From contig JAEYTO010000020.1 of the NCBI GenBank assembly GCA_023433925.1, forward strand, positions 1 through 20,284: a DNA stretch of 20,284 nucleotides, in the 5' to 3' direction. The translations under genes were made by a program, and so were the position numbers. The DNA is from Pseudomonadota bacterium (GTDB lineage: Bacteria > Desulfobacterota > Desulfovibrionia > Desulfovibrionales > Desulfovibrionaceae). Under the pieces are notes generated by a model that was not told the DNA's origin, did not search any database, and worked only from the letters and a program-made list of their open reading frames with translations. Shown here piece after piece: positions 1-6,590 of the stretch. Position 1 is the first letter of the stretch. Each line of letters opens with the position of its first letter.

Positions 1-247
1 CGACCTCTCCATCAAGCCGGATTGAGGAGATCATGGTCGTGACATTCCAGTGCCCTCCTGGAGCATGGTCATGGCAGCGCTTGCCGCCAAGCGCGCGTCC
101 TCGTCGCCTGGTCATGTTCGTCTTGGCGCCAGACTCATCAATGAAGACAAAACGGCGGGAATCCGTATCTGCTTGCAAGGACGACCACATCGCGCGTGCG
201 GCTTTGATATCATCTCTTTCTTGCTCGTCGGCGCGCAGCGTTTTTTT
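1..247 (-). CDS. IS630-type transposase, catalytic part (orfB), partial
   Basis: This frame is open from the A-run at 241-248 to the window edge and reads KKTLRADEQERDDIKAAR, then FVFIDESGAKTNMT and GGHWNVTT. These are hallmark segments of IS630 transposases, and the Asp of FIDESG is the first residue of the DDE catalytic triad. It has no start codon of its own and lies in the +1 frame relative to the upstream HTH frame, so it would need a frameshift in the A8 run to be made as a fusion. The remaining catalytic residues lie outside the window. Whether the shift is programmed or an inactivating indel cannot be told from one copy. Confidence 0.75.
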
Positions 248-569
248 TAAAATTCAAACCTAAGCGCTTGAGCGTCCTATGAATGGTCGAAGGATGGCAG
301 TCCAAATTCAGTGCTGCCTTGAGTTCTTCCAAGGTCGTGTCCGGCTTGTTCTTTACCAGCTCAAGCAGTCTGGCCTCATCGTCCTGGCCGATTGAGCGCG
401 GCCTATTGCCCGTGGGCCTAGGTCCAACTTGTCCGGTCTTGTTCTGCCTAAGCCAGCGATACACAGAACTTACGCCGGCTTGGAAAAGCCTGGCGACTTC
501 CTTTGGGTGCTCACCATCATTCAGTGCATCCAGGGCCAGCCGTCTTTTTTCTTCCGATGCTATTGGCAT
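210..569 (-). CDS. IS630-type transposase, N-terminal HTH part (orfA)
   Basis: The product is a 119-residue DNA-binding module. It starts MPIASEEKRRLALDAL, and a first helix-turn-helix is seen around residues 20-45 (HPKEVARLFQAGVSSVYRWL). A linker rich in Arg, Pro and Gly follows (GPRPTGNRPRSI). A second winged-helix-like segment lies around residues 67-105 (DTTLEELKAALNLDCHPSTI), the usual order in IS630 transposases. The frame ends with an Arg/Lys-rich tail after passing the A8 run (241-248), where the catalytic frame begins. It would bind the terminal repeats of the element. It is probably made as a fusion with the downstream frame by slippage on the A-run. ATG at 569 has only a weak ribosome binding site, as is common in insertion sequences. 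Confidence 0.75.
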   Translation of the reverse strand: MPIASEEKRRLALDALNDGEHPKEVARLFQAGVSSVYRWLRQNKTGQVGPRPTGNRPRSIGQDDEARLLELVKNKPDTTLEELKAALNLDCHPSTIHRTLKRLGLNFKKNAARRRARKR

Positions 570-582
570 GCGGATTAGCTAA

Positions 583-1036
583 CCACGCTCACCAGAATTG
601 CAAGTTGCTTTAACGGCATTCCCAGCAGAGCTTCCACCTTTTTCTCAAGGAGTGCGAGTGGCGCTTCAATGGCGGAAGCCGTAATGATCTTCTCAAGCAC
701 CTGAGACAAGTTGTTAAAAGAAGAGAAATCGGGGCTTAGCTAGGACAGCCCCTAAAGCAGTTGACTTTGAGACGCCCGCTCCGGCGTTGACGGCGCAAGT
801 GAATCGCGCCTACGCCTACGCGGCGGCAACGCCGGTTCCGGCGACGCCTGCGCAAATGGCCGCCTCGGCCGCGAACCCCGCACGATCCTCCGCGCATGTT
901 CACAATGAGCAATGCATGCACCAATCCGATGCATTGTCGCGAACACGGTTTTGACCTATGAAATGGCTCAATGACGCCAGGACACGCCCGTGCCGTTATC
1001 TGCCGGGCAACGCAGCGCCACATCGAGGAGAATGTC
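583..1036. other. Intergenic stretch with possible gene remnants
   Basis: No confident gene lies here. On the minus strand a frame open over about 745-591 encodes a plausible helical peptide (LEKIITASAIEAPLALLEKK) but has no ATG. On the plus strand a frame open from about 720 ends at TGA 952-954 and is rich in Ala and Pro (PVPATPAQMAASAANP), also without a good start. Both could be fragments of genes broken when the neighbouring insertion sequence entered, or chance open frames in GC-rich DNA. A GGGGCT/AGCCCC hairpin sits at 731-752. The ribosome binding site of the next gene (GAGGAG) is at about 1024-1030. Confidence 0.35.
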
Positions 1037-1756
1037 ATGAGAAGCATATTCATCTGCCTGTGCATGCTGGCCCTGCCTGGACTGGCCATGGCCCAGACAG
1101 GCTTTGACGGATTTTATGTCGGAGGCAAGGCTGGTCTGGGCCTGTTGTCCACGCACATGAAGCTGGAGGATGCCGAGAACCAGGAACGGGCCGACGAGTG
1201 GGACCACGGCCTCGGCGCCACGGGCGGCCTCTTCTTCGGCGGCGGCAAGGTCCTCAAGAATGTCCTCTACCTTGGAGGCGAGGCCGACGTGACCTATCAC
1301 GGCCTCTCGGCCGACCCATCGGACCAGGAGAGCCTGCACCTGAACTGGTCCACGGGCGCGAGCTTCCGTCTCGGCGCGGTGATCGCCCAGCGCCACCTGC
1401 TCTACGGTCTGCTCGGCCTGCGTTTGGCCTTTTTCGACTACGACAACGACACGGGATTTGCCTACGAGTACGACAACGGCTGCTGCGACTGCAACGGCAA
1501 GGACGCCGACGACTGCGACGATGACGACGACGGCGGGCAGTGGGGCGACGAGGATTCGCCGGTGCGCGCGGGGGGCAGCCTGGGTCTGGGCTACGAGTTC
1601 CTGATCACGGACCATCTCGGCCTGCGCGCCGAGGCGGTCTACGCCATATATGCGCCCCTGCGTTACGAGTACCTGAACGGCGAGCGCCGCTACTGGGACG
1701 AGACCATTCTGCCCGGCGTCCTGGACGCGACGCTAGGCTTGGCCTACCATTTCTAG
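1037..1756 (+). CDS. Outer-membrane beta-barrel protein with Cys/Asp-rich loop
   Basis: The 239-residue product has a signal peptide, with cleavage predicted after AMA (residues 17-19) before QTG. The mature protein alternates Gly and aromatic residues in the manner of small porin-like barrels: GFDGFYVGGKAGLGLLS at the start, then LGLGYEFLI and ATLGLAYHF. It ends in Phe, the usual C-terminal signal for the BAM machinery, so an outer-membrane location is likely. The start at 1037 is chosen because GAGGAG stands just upstream and the signal peptide begins there; an upstream ATG at 971 would bury it. Residues 134-173 form a presumed loop with 17 acidic residues and four Cys (149, 150, 152, 160), unusual for a barrel. 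The substrate is unknown, and no partner gene is adjacent. Confidence 0.7.
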   Translation: MRSIFICLCMLALPGLAMAQTGFDGFYVGGKAGLGLLSTHMKLEDAENQERADEWDHGLGATGGLFFGGGKVLKNVLYLGGEADVTYHGLSADPSDQESLHLNWSTGASFRLGAVIAQRHLLYGLLGLRLAFFDYDNDTGFAYEYDNGCCDCNGKDADDCDDDDDGGQWGDEDSPVRAGGSLGLGYEFLITDHLGLRAEAVYAIYAPLRYEYLNGERRYWDETILPGVLDATLGLAYHF

Positions 1757-1781
1757 GACGTGTTCCGAGGATAGCAGGCTG

Positions 1782-1970
1782 CTGACAAACCAGTTTTTTG
1801 CGAGAGAGACCCCTTTTTGAAAAAAGGGGCCTCTCTCGCGCTCTCTCCACCAAAAACTTTTGATATTATTTCAGCGTATTGCCGGGCAACGCAGTTGAGA
1901 AACGGGGTTCCAAGGGGGCTGCGCCCCCTTGGCCGCCGGAGGCTGCATGAAACGACCTTTGTCAATGATC
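1782..1970 (+). repeat. Dispersed intergenic repeat A, copy 1
   Basis: This 189-bp segment matches 6404-6590 in the same orientation over its whole length, close to nine positions in ten by eye. It begins with CTGACAAAC and ends with GTCAATGATC in both copies. It contains a near-perfect hairpin (arms 1800-1818 and 1821-1839, 19 bp with one mismatch and a two-base loop) and a second one built on CCAAGGGGGC/GCCCCCTTGG at about 1912-1934. It lies between the barrel gene and the tRNA-Arg and may help end transcription from the left. No open frame is convincing, so a non-autonomous element or REP-like repeat is the likely nature. Confidence 0.8.
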
Positions 1971-2034
1971 TGGGATAGGGCATCCACCACGTCCGAGCCT
2001 CTCCTCTCGGGCGACGCCACGCGCATCGGCATCC

Positions 2035-2070
2035 AAAAAGGCCTCGGCTGGCTCGTCAACCAACCGAGGC
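2035..2070 (-). terminator. Intrinsic terminator of tRNA-Arg
   Basis: An 11-bp stem with one mismatch (arms 2041-2051 and 2060-2070) is followed on the minus strand by a run of five T (2039-2035). It begins 14 bases beyond the CCA end of the tRNA, the expected place for a Rho-independent terminator. Confidence 0.8.
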
Positions 2071-2083
2071 TCTTGCATCTTCC

Positions 2084-2160
2084 TGGCGCGCCCGGAGGGA
2101 TTCGAACCCCCGACTCTCAGATTCGAAGTCTGATACTCTATCCAGCTGAGCTACGGGCGC
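2084..2160 (-). tRNA. tRNA-Arg (anticodon TCG)
   Basis: The minus strand folds into a standard cloverleaf. The acceptor stem is GCGCCCG (2160-2154) with CGGGCGC (2094-2088). The D-arm contains AGCTGGATA, the anticodon loop is CTTCGAA and the T-arm contains GTTCGAATC. Positions 34-36 are TCG, reading CGA and related Arg codons. The discriminator base is G and CCA is encoded at 2086-2084. There is no intron. A promoter candidate lies just upstream and a terminator just downstream, so it is a single-gene unit. I saw no duplicated 3' end nearby that would mark an integrated element. Confidence 0.95.
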
Positions 2161-2169
2161 GTGAAGGAC

Positions 2170-2198
2170 TTGCTAGCCGGGCGGCGAGCATACGTCAA
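2170..2198 (-). promoter_or_regulatory. Probable sigma-70 promoter of tRNA-Arg
   Basis: On the minus strand TTGACG (2198-2193) is followed after 17 bases by TAGCAA (2175-2170), ten bases before the 5' end of the tRNA. The -35 box is near consensus and the -10 box is weak, but spacing and position both fit. Confidence 0.5.
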
Positions 2199-2487
2199 CG
2201 GCCCGCGTGAGGATCGTCTTTCCTCATGGCTTTCACCGGCTCATGGGCGCTCACGCCGCGACGCGCACGCACGCCCCCATTGGCGCCGGCATCCCGCCGG
2301 GCGTGGAATCCAGTGCGAGCCCGGCCGGACGGCCACCTTTGCCGCCGGCGGTCTTTCCATGCCCGCCGATATTGGCTAGCTTGTATGCTTAATCGCGGGC
2401 AGAGCCGTTCCCATGGCCCGGAACCATGCGACCATCGACCGCCGACCGCCATCCGGGCCTTGCCGCGCTCTCCCGCACGGAGCGAGC
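2199..2487. other. Intergenic region upstream of cfa
   Basis: I see no gene here. The best promoter-like stretch is the less GC-rich GATATTGGCTAGCTTGTATG at 2368-2387, without a clear pair of boxes. The ribosome binding site for cfa (CACGGAG) is at 2476-2482. Confidence 0.4.
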
Positions 2488-3603
2488 ATGGCCGACCCGA
2501 AATCCGTCGTCAGCGCGTTGCTCGACGAGGCGGGTATTCGCGTGAACGGCCCCGAGCCCTGGGACATCCAGGTGCATGACGGACGCCTTTACCCGCGCAT
2601 GCTGGCCTGGAAAAACCTGGGGCTGGGCGAGGCCTACATGCAGGGCTGGTGGGACTGCCCACGCGTGGACGAGTTCATCAGCCGCATCCTGCGCGCCGGC
2701 CTGGCGAACCGGGTCAAGAGGAACTGGCGGCTTCTGCTCGGTCTGGCCCCATATCTGCTCCTCAACTTGCAGAGCCTGTCCAGGGCCAGCATCGTGGCCA
2801 AGCGCCACTACGGCCTGGACGCCGAGCTCTTCGGCGCGTTTCTCGACCCCTATCGCCAGTACAGTTGCGCCTATTTCCGGGACACGGACGACCTGGCCGA
2901 GGCCCAGCGGCGCAAGATGCGCCTCGTCTGCGACAAGCTCGGCCTGCGGCCGGGCGAGCGCCTCCTGGACATCGGCTGCGGCTGGGGCGGCCTGGCCCGC
3001 TTCGCGGCCGAGGAGTACGGCTGCGCCGTGGTCGGGATCAACATCTCCAAGGAGCAGATCGCCTTTGCCCGCGAGTTCTGCGCCGGGCTGCCCGTGGAGA
3101 TCCTCGCCCGCGACTACCGCCGCATGGACGAGCCTTTCGGCAAGATAGTGTCCGTGGGCATGTTCGAGCACGTGGGATCGAAGAACTATCGGGAATTCAT
3201 GGAGGTGGCCGCGCGCTGTCTCAAGCCCGGAGGAGTCTTCCTCCTGCACACCATCGGCTCCAACGAGACCATCGTCGGCTGCGACCCGTGGATCACGCGC
3301 CACATCTTCCCCAACGGCCATCTGCCGAGCATGGCCGAGATCGCCCGGGCCGTGGAAGGGCTCCTTGTGGTCGAGGACTGGCACAACCTCGGGCCGCACT
3401 ACGACCGCACGCTCATGTGCTGGAACGAACGCTTCCAGGCGGCTTGGCCAAGCCTCGCGCCCCGTCACGGCGAGACCTTCCGCCGCATGTGGGAGTACTA
3501 TCTCCAGTCCTGCGCCGGGGCCTTCCGCGCCAGGGACCTCCAGCTCTGGCAGATCGCGTTCACGCACACGGGGTCAGAGCAGCCTTGCTGTCGGCTGGCG
3601 TAA
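2488..3603 (+). CDS. cfa: Cyclopropane-fatty-acyl-phospholipid synthase
   Basis: This enzyme moves a methylene group from S-adenosylmethionine onto the double bond of unsaturated acyl chains in membrane phospholipids, forming cyclopropane rings. The 371-residue product is close in length to E. coli Cfa. The SAM-binding motif LDIGCGWGGLA is at residues 160-170, followed by GINISKEQ (183-190), the Cfa-typical MFEHVG (225-230) and, near the end, HYDRTLMCW (304-312). YSCAYF at 125-130 matches the YSCGYW segment of the E. coli enzyme. ATG 2488 is preferred to ATG 2413 because CGGAG precedes it and the family N-terminus begins there. It appears to be a single gene; repeat B follows at once and may act as its terminator. 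Such enzymes often respond to stress or stationary phase, but nothing here shows how this one is controlled. Confidence 0.92.
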   Translation: MADPKSVVSALLDEAGIRVNGPEPWDIQVHDGRLYPRMLAWKNLGLGEAYMQGWWDCPRVDEFISRILRAGLANRVKRNWRLLLGLAPYLLLNLQSLSRASIVAKRHYGLDAELFGAFLDPYRQYSCAYFRDTDDLAEAQRRKMRLVCDKLGLRPGERLLDIGCGWGGLARFAAEEYGCAVVGINISKEQIAFAREFCAGLPVEILARDYRRMDEPFGKIVSVGMFEHVGSKNYREFMEVAARCLKPGGVFLLHTIGSNETIVGCDPWITRHIFPNGHLPSMAEIARAVEGLLVVEDWHNLGPHYDRTLMCWNERFQAAWPSLAPRHGETFRRMWEYYLQSCAGAFRARDLQLWQIAFTHTGSEQPCCRLA

Positions 3604-3605
3604 GG

Positions 3606-3671
3606 CGGGGAGGGCGTTGCCCTCCCCTGGCCCCACCCACAAGGGGCCGCTGGCCCCTTGACCCCGCATTT
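3606..3671 (+). repeat. Dispersed hairpin repeat B, copy 1
   Basis: About 66 bp directly after cfa match 13378-13443, directly after the dsrP terminator, in the same orientation. Each copy holds two hairpins in tandem, one built on GGGGAGGGC/GCCCTCCCC and one on AGGGGCC/GGCCCCT. Both copies sit just behind the 3' end of a plus-strand gene, so a role in ending transcription or protecting the mRNA end is possible. Confidence 0.65.
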
Positions 3672-3717
3672 GCTTTTGAAAATGCTCCGCAAGCCATGCG
3701 TCGGCAGGCTTGCCATC

Positions 3718-3752
3718 GCGTAGGCGGTGCAATCCGCTTGCGCCGCCTACGC
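3718..3752. other. Strong hairpin between two convergent genes
   Basis: Arms at 3718-3732 and 3738-3752 pair over 15 bp with one G-U wobble around a five-base loop. Read on the minus strand the loop is GCGGA. It lies 28 bases past the stop of the minus-strand small gene. There is no T-run, so it is not a standard intrinsic terminator. Confidence 0.5.
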
Positions 3753-3779
3753 CGAAGCGAGTGCCATAAAGTCAATCTG

Positions 3780-4016
3780 TTAGATAATGTTCAGGGGGTC
3801 GTCCTCGGCCTGGCCGCGCCGGATGAAGCGCACCAGGGCCGTGTCCCCGCGCTCCTCGACGGCCATGCGCCAGGCCCTGCTTTCGGCCAGCGCGCCCACC
3901 AGAGGCATGACGGCCTCGGCGGGCACGAGGAACTCCTCGCAATCCCCACCCGTGGCGTTCAGGTCCTTTTGCATCTGCGGGACGAGCCCGCAGGTCATGC
4001 CGCTGTAGTCCTTCAT
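3780..4016 (-). CDS. Small protein of unknown function (78 aa)
   Basis: I do not recognise this protein. ATG 4016 is preceded by an excellent ribosome binding site (GAGGAGG, 4023-4017 region), which is the main reason for calling it real. The product has two Cys (residues 9 and 26), a short Thr/Gly stretch (NATGGD), a hydrophobic middle (VPAEAVMPLVGALAES) and a C-terminal half with mixed charge (WRMAVEERGDTALVRFIRRG). It has no signal peptide or membrane segment, so it is probably a small soluble globular protein. It is transcribed convergently to cfa and divergently from the LuxR-type gene at 4179, with 162 bp between the two starts, where their promoters should lie. Confidence 0.65.
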   Translation of the reverse strand: MKDYSGMTCGLVPQMQKDLNATGGDCEEFLVPAEAVMPLVGALAESRAWRMAVEERGDTALVRFIRRGQAEDDPLNII

Positions 4017-4178
4017 GGAGCCTCCTCTCGGCCAAGCCATACCTGCCCAGGCCTGACCAGGCAAGCGGCGGCGCCATGCGCCAAGTCTCGGGGCCATGGT
4101 CGCTGGCGGGCGTGGAAAAAGGCTGCCAGGACGTGCATCGCGCGGCTGAATCTGATATGCATGCGCCAGGGAGGCGCC

Positions 4179-4904
4179 ATGTCCAGCATGAACGAGACGA
4201 TGGACGCACGCATAGAGATTCTGAGTCGGGGCATGATCCAGAACGAGATGCTCGCCGCGGGCATATCCGGAGCCACGGGACTGCCCTGCGAATGCATGGG
4301 GACTGATCCTGGAGGCGGCGAGGCCGCGAGGCCGGGCCGCCGCGTGGTGCTCGTGGACTGCATGCGGTTCGACGCCGAGTCCCTGTGGGACGGAATCGCG
4401 CACGTCGCCCAGCGGTCCGGGCGGGGCGCGGACATCATCCTTTTCAACGCGCCGGCCAAGGCCGGCCTGGAGCGCGAGGCCCTGAGCCGAGGAATCCGGG
4501 GCGTGCTGCACCAGGACCAGCCGCTCAAGCAGCTCCTGCGCGGCATCAAGGCCGTGCTCGACGGCGAGCTGTGGTATTCGCGCAGGGTCATGTCCGAATG
4601 CCTGCGCGAGAGCTTGCCGGGCGCCAAGGCCGCCGAGGGCGAGGCGGCCGGCGGTCAAGCGCCCAGCGCGCGCGAACGCGAGGTGCTCCTGCTCATCGCC
4701 CAGAGTCTGACCAACGAAGAAATCGCCCAACGGTTGTGCATCAGCCTGAGCACGGTGAAGAAGCACCTGTGCAACATCTACGGCAAGATCAAGGCCTCCA
4801 ACCGCATCCAGGCCGCTTTATGGGCCGTCCAGAACCTTCAGTCCCAGCCGTGCGCCACCCGCGAGAGGCGCGCTCCGCCGATGGATGCGCCTCCCGTCGC
4901 GTGA
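4179..4904 (+). CDS. LuxR/CsgD-type transcriptional regulator
   Basis: The 241-residue product ends in a LuxR-type helix-turn-helix (about residues 162-217: SAREREVLLLIAQSLTNEEI, then LSTVKKHLCNIYGKIKASNR). The N-terminal part (about 53-140) resembles the receiver-like domain of CsgD: RVVLVDCM, ADIILFNAP, IRGVLHQDQPLKQLL and AVLDGELWYSRRVMSECL. At the place where a true receiver carries its phosphorylated Asp this one reads IILFNAP, so it is probably not controlled by phosphorylation. ATG 4179 is chosen because AGGGAGG stands seven bases upstream. A PilZ gene lies downstream, and CsgD-type regulators elsewhere are tied to cyclic-di-GMP and biofilm control; a link here is inference from position only, with 316 bp between the genes. 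Confidence 0.8.
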   Translation: MSSMNETMDARIEILSRGMIQNEMLAAGISGATGLPCECMGTDPGGGEAARPGRRVVLVDCMRFDAESLWDGIAHVAQRSGRGADIILFNAPAKAGLEREALSRGIRGVLHQDQPLKQLLRGIKAVLDGELWYSRRVMSECLRESLPGAKAAEGEAAGGQAPSAREREVLLLIAQSLTNEEIAQRLCISLSTVKKHLCNIYGKIKASNRIQAALWAVQNLQSQPCATRERRAPPMDAPPVA

Positions 4905-5220
4905 CGCGCTTGGGCCGTCTCTCTGCCGGAAGCGGCTTTCCAGATCCTGAAACGTCTTGCCAAGAGCGGCAGGCTTCGGCTGGGAAGCCCGATCCGCATG
5001 AGGCGCTTGAACTCCGCGCAGGCCGCCTGGCGAGGGGCGCACGGCCATTGCCTCGGTCAATCCGGTCTGGCTGCGTCTGCCCGGCCGATGCGCGCTCTGA
5101 AACCTTCGGCCACCGAGGTGAAGGTTTTTTGGGGCGCGCGATTCAACCTGGGGGACAATTGCGGGCGCGCGGCCTGGAGGCGTACCAATGTGGTCGGGGG
5201 GAGCCAGAGTGGGAGGTGGC
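4905..5220. other. Intergenic region between luxR-type and PilZ genes
   Basis: There is no supported gene, repeat or clear promoter in this stretch. Frames crossing it on either strand lack starts with ribosome binding sites and show no family motifs. The GGGAGGT just before 5221 serves the PilZ gene. Confidence 0.4.
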
Positions 5221-5547
5221 ATGCTGGAACGAAGATCCGAGATACGCTTTCGGCTCGGGCTCGCGGCGGATATGGGGGAGTCGGTCGCGGGCGGCTCGGT
5301 GCGCTTGAGCACGCGGGACGTATCCTCGGCGGGCGCCTTTCTGCTCCGGCGATCCGGCGCGGCCGCGGAAGCTCCATGGTCCGAGGGGGACATGGTGCGC
5401 GTGGGCATATTCCTGCCGGCCATCGGCCAGGAGCCTGGGCGGCATGCGAGCGTCATCCGCGCCGAGGGCCGCGTGGTGCGCAACGAGGACGAGGGGCTGG
5501 CCGTGCGCTTCGGCCGGCAGTGCTGCATCGAGCCCATCGCCGAGTGA
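5221..5547 (+). CDS. PilZ-domain protein (putative c-di-GMP receptor)
   Basis: The 108-residue product is a single PilZ domain. The first ligand motif RxxxR is at residues 5-9 (RSEIR) and the second, D/NxSxxG, at 33-38 (DVSSAG); both are intact, so it should bind cyclic-di-GMP. The rest fits the PilZ barrel: GDMVRVGIFLP, then AEGRVVRNEDEGLAVRF near the end. ATG 5221 follows GGGAGGT at good distance and begins the domain directly. An in-frame ATG at 5188 would add 11 residues (MWSGGARVGGG) unlike the family. There are no membrane segments, so it is cytoplasmic. Its target is unknown; the neighbouring CsgD-like regulator gene is a reasonable functional partner but not proven. Confidence 0.8.
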   Translation: MLERRSEIRFRLGLAADMGESVAGGSVRLSTRDVSSAGAFLLRRSGAAAEAPWSEGDMVRVGIFLPAIGQEPGRHASVIRAEGRVVRNEDEGLAVRFGRQCCIEPIAE

Positions 5548-5570
5548 CGCGGAGGGTGAGGGGCATGGGC

Positions 5571-5606
5571 AGGGCCGATTCCGGGGGGGGTCGGCCCTGA
5601 CTCTTT
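5571..5606 (+). terminator. Possible intrinsic terminator of the PilZ gene
   Basis: AGGGCCGA (5571-5578) pairs with TCGGCCCT (5591-5598) around a G-rich loop, followed by GACTCTTT. The T-run is short, so the call is tentative. It lies between convergent genes. Confidence 0.45.
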
Positions 5607-5633
5607 GGGCAAACGCCAAGGCCGCCGAAAGGA

Positions 5634-6377
5634 TCAGGCCTGTTCCGCCAGGGGCAGGCGCCGGTCCAGGCGCAGGCCGCGCTCGTCCACCAGGGCGCGC
5701 CAGGGCCAGGCCTCCACGCCCTTGGCCAAGGCCTCGTGGAAGAGCGCCGCATAGGCCGGATCGATGAAGTCGGCGGGCGCGAAGCGCTCCGCCCCGGCCA
5801 TGGGCACGAGGTAGAACACGGCCGTGCGCAGTCCGCGAGCGGCAAGGGCCATGAGCTCGCGCAGGTGCTTCTGCCCCCGCTGCGTGACCGCGTCCGGAAA
5901 GCAGGCCGTGCCGCAGATGTCCAGGGTCACGTTCTTGGCCTCGACCCAGATGTCGCCGCCAGGGCCCGAGAGCAGGGCGTCCAGCCGGCTGTCCCCGACC
6001 TTGGCCTCGGCGCGGAAGCTCGTTGTCCCGGCGGTCTCGGGGAGCAGTCCGGCCTGCCAGGCCGCCCGGAGCAAGCGATTGGGGGCCAGCGTGTTCACGC
6101 AGACCCACGAGCCGCCGCATTCCAGGGCTTCCAGGGTCCAGGCCAGCCGCCGGCCGGGGCCCGGAGCCGGCGAGACCAGAGCCGCGCGGCCGGGCCTGAG
6201 CAGGCCGAGCATGGCCCCGGAGTTGTTCGTGTGCGCCCAGACCTCGCGGCCGTCCATAAGCACCAGGGCCCGGAAGCGCTTCTCGCGGCGCAGGAACACG
6301 GCCCGCGCGGTTCCGGGCGGAAAGGGCAGCAAGGGAGCGGCTGGGCCTGTCGGGGCCGCCGGCTGGGCATGCGTCAT
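5634..6377 (-). CDS. sfsA: SfsA family protein
   Basis: The 247-residue product matches SfsA, a widespread family named after sugar fermentation stimulation in E. coli. Its biochemical role is still debated; it has a nuclease-like fold and has been reported to bind DNA. Visible marks are FLRREKRFRALVL (28-40), AHTNNSGAM (48-56), SRLDALL (130-136) and WVEAKNVTL (144-152). Asp133, Glu146 and Lys148 form the D...ExK pattern of restriction-like nucleases. TACFPDAVTQRGQKHLREL (157-175) is also typical. ATG 6377 has GGAAGG six bases upstream; longer frames to 6533 run into repeat A and are spurious. The N-terminal 20 residues are Ala/Pro-rich and longer than usual. It is a single gene on this strand. 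Confidence 0.9.
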   Translation of the reverse strand: MTHAQPAAPTGPAAPLLPFPPGTARAVFLRREKRFRALVLMDGREVWAHTNNSGAMLGLLRPGRAALVSPAPGPGRRLAWTLEALECGGSWVCVNTLAPNRLLRAAWQAGLLPETAGTTSFRAEAKVGDSRLDALLSGPGGDIWVEAKNVTLDICGTACFPDAVTQRGQKHLRELMALAARGLRTAVFYLVPMAGAERFAPADFIDPAYAALFHEALAKGVEAWPWRALVDERGLRLDRRLPLAEQA

Positions 6378-6403
6378 CGTCCTTCCGTAGTCCTCGGGTT
6401 CGC

Positions 6404-6590
6404 CTGACAAACTCTTTTGCGAGAGAGGCTCCTTTTTGAAAAAAGGGGCCTCTCTCGCGCTCTCTCCACCAAAAATTTTTGATATTATTTCAGCATATTG
6501 CCAAGGCGACGCAGTTGGGAAACGGGGTTCCAAGGGGGCCGCGCTCCTTGGTCGCCGGAGGCAGTATGAAAACGATCTTTGTCAATGATC
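6404..6590 (+). repeat. Dispersed intergenic repeat A, copy 2
   Basis: This is the second copy of the 1782-1970 repeat. It starts 27 bases upstream of the sfsA start and ends at GATC 6587-6590, exactly where the palindromic element begins. The long hairpin is kept (arms 6419-6437 and 6440-6458). The position that mismatches within the hairpin differs between copies and is partly compensated by a G-U pair. The G-rich second hairpin is eroded here. Since it lies upstream of sfsA it may hold or disturb that gene's promoter. Confidence 0.8.

Larger units (their letters stand above)
1..590 (-). mobile_element. IS630-family insertion sequence, cut by the window edge
   Basis: Two overlapping minus-strand reading frames encode the N-terminal helix-turn-helix part and the start of the catalytic part of an IS630-type transposase. 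The element continues past base 1. Its outer end, to the right of the transposase start at 569, could not be fixed: no inverted repeat partner is visible because the other end lies outside the window. A boundary near 590 is a minimum estimate; a hairpin with GGGGCT/AGCCCC arms at 731-752 is an alternative outer limit. Confidence 0.7.

Noticed and set aside
1002..1016. 15-base identity (TGCCGGGCAACGCAG) between the barrel gene leader and repeat A at 1879-1893
   Set aside because: The match does not extend on either side and the second copy of repeat A differs there, so coincidence is more likely than a shared element.
2084..2160. tRNA-Arg as attachment site of an integrated element
   Set aside because: No integrase gene and no duplicated tRNA 3' end were found in the window.
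2389..3567. Long minus-strand open frame (392 codons) opposite cfa
   Set aside because: It is antisense to a clear Cfa protein, has no family motif, and long antisense frames are common in GC-rich DNA.
2649..4904. Open frame of 751 codons on the plus strand
   Set aside because: Its first two thirds are an Arg/Pro-rich shadow of cfa and intergenic DNA. Only the last 241 codons, from 4179 with a good ribosome binding site, encode the LuxR-type protein.
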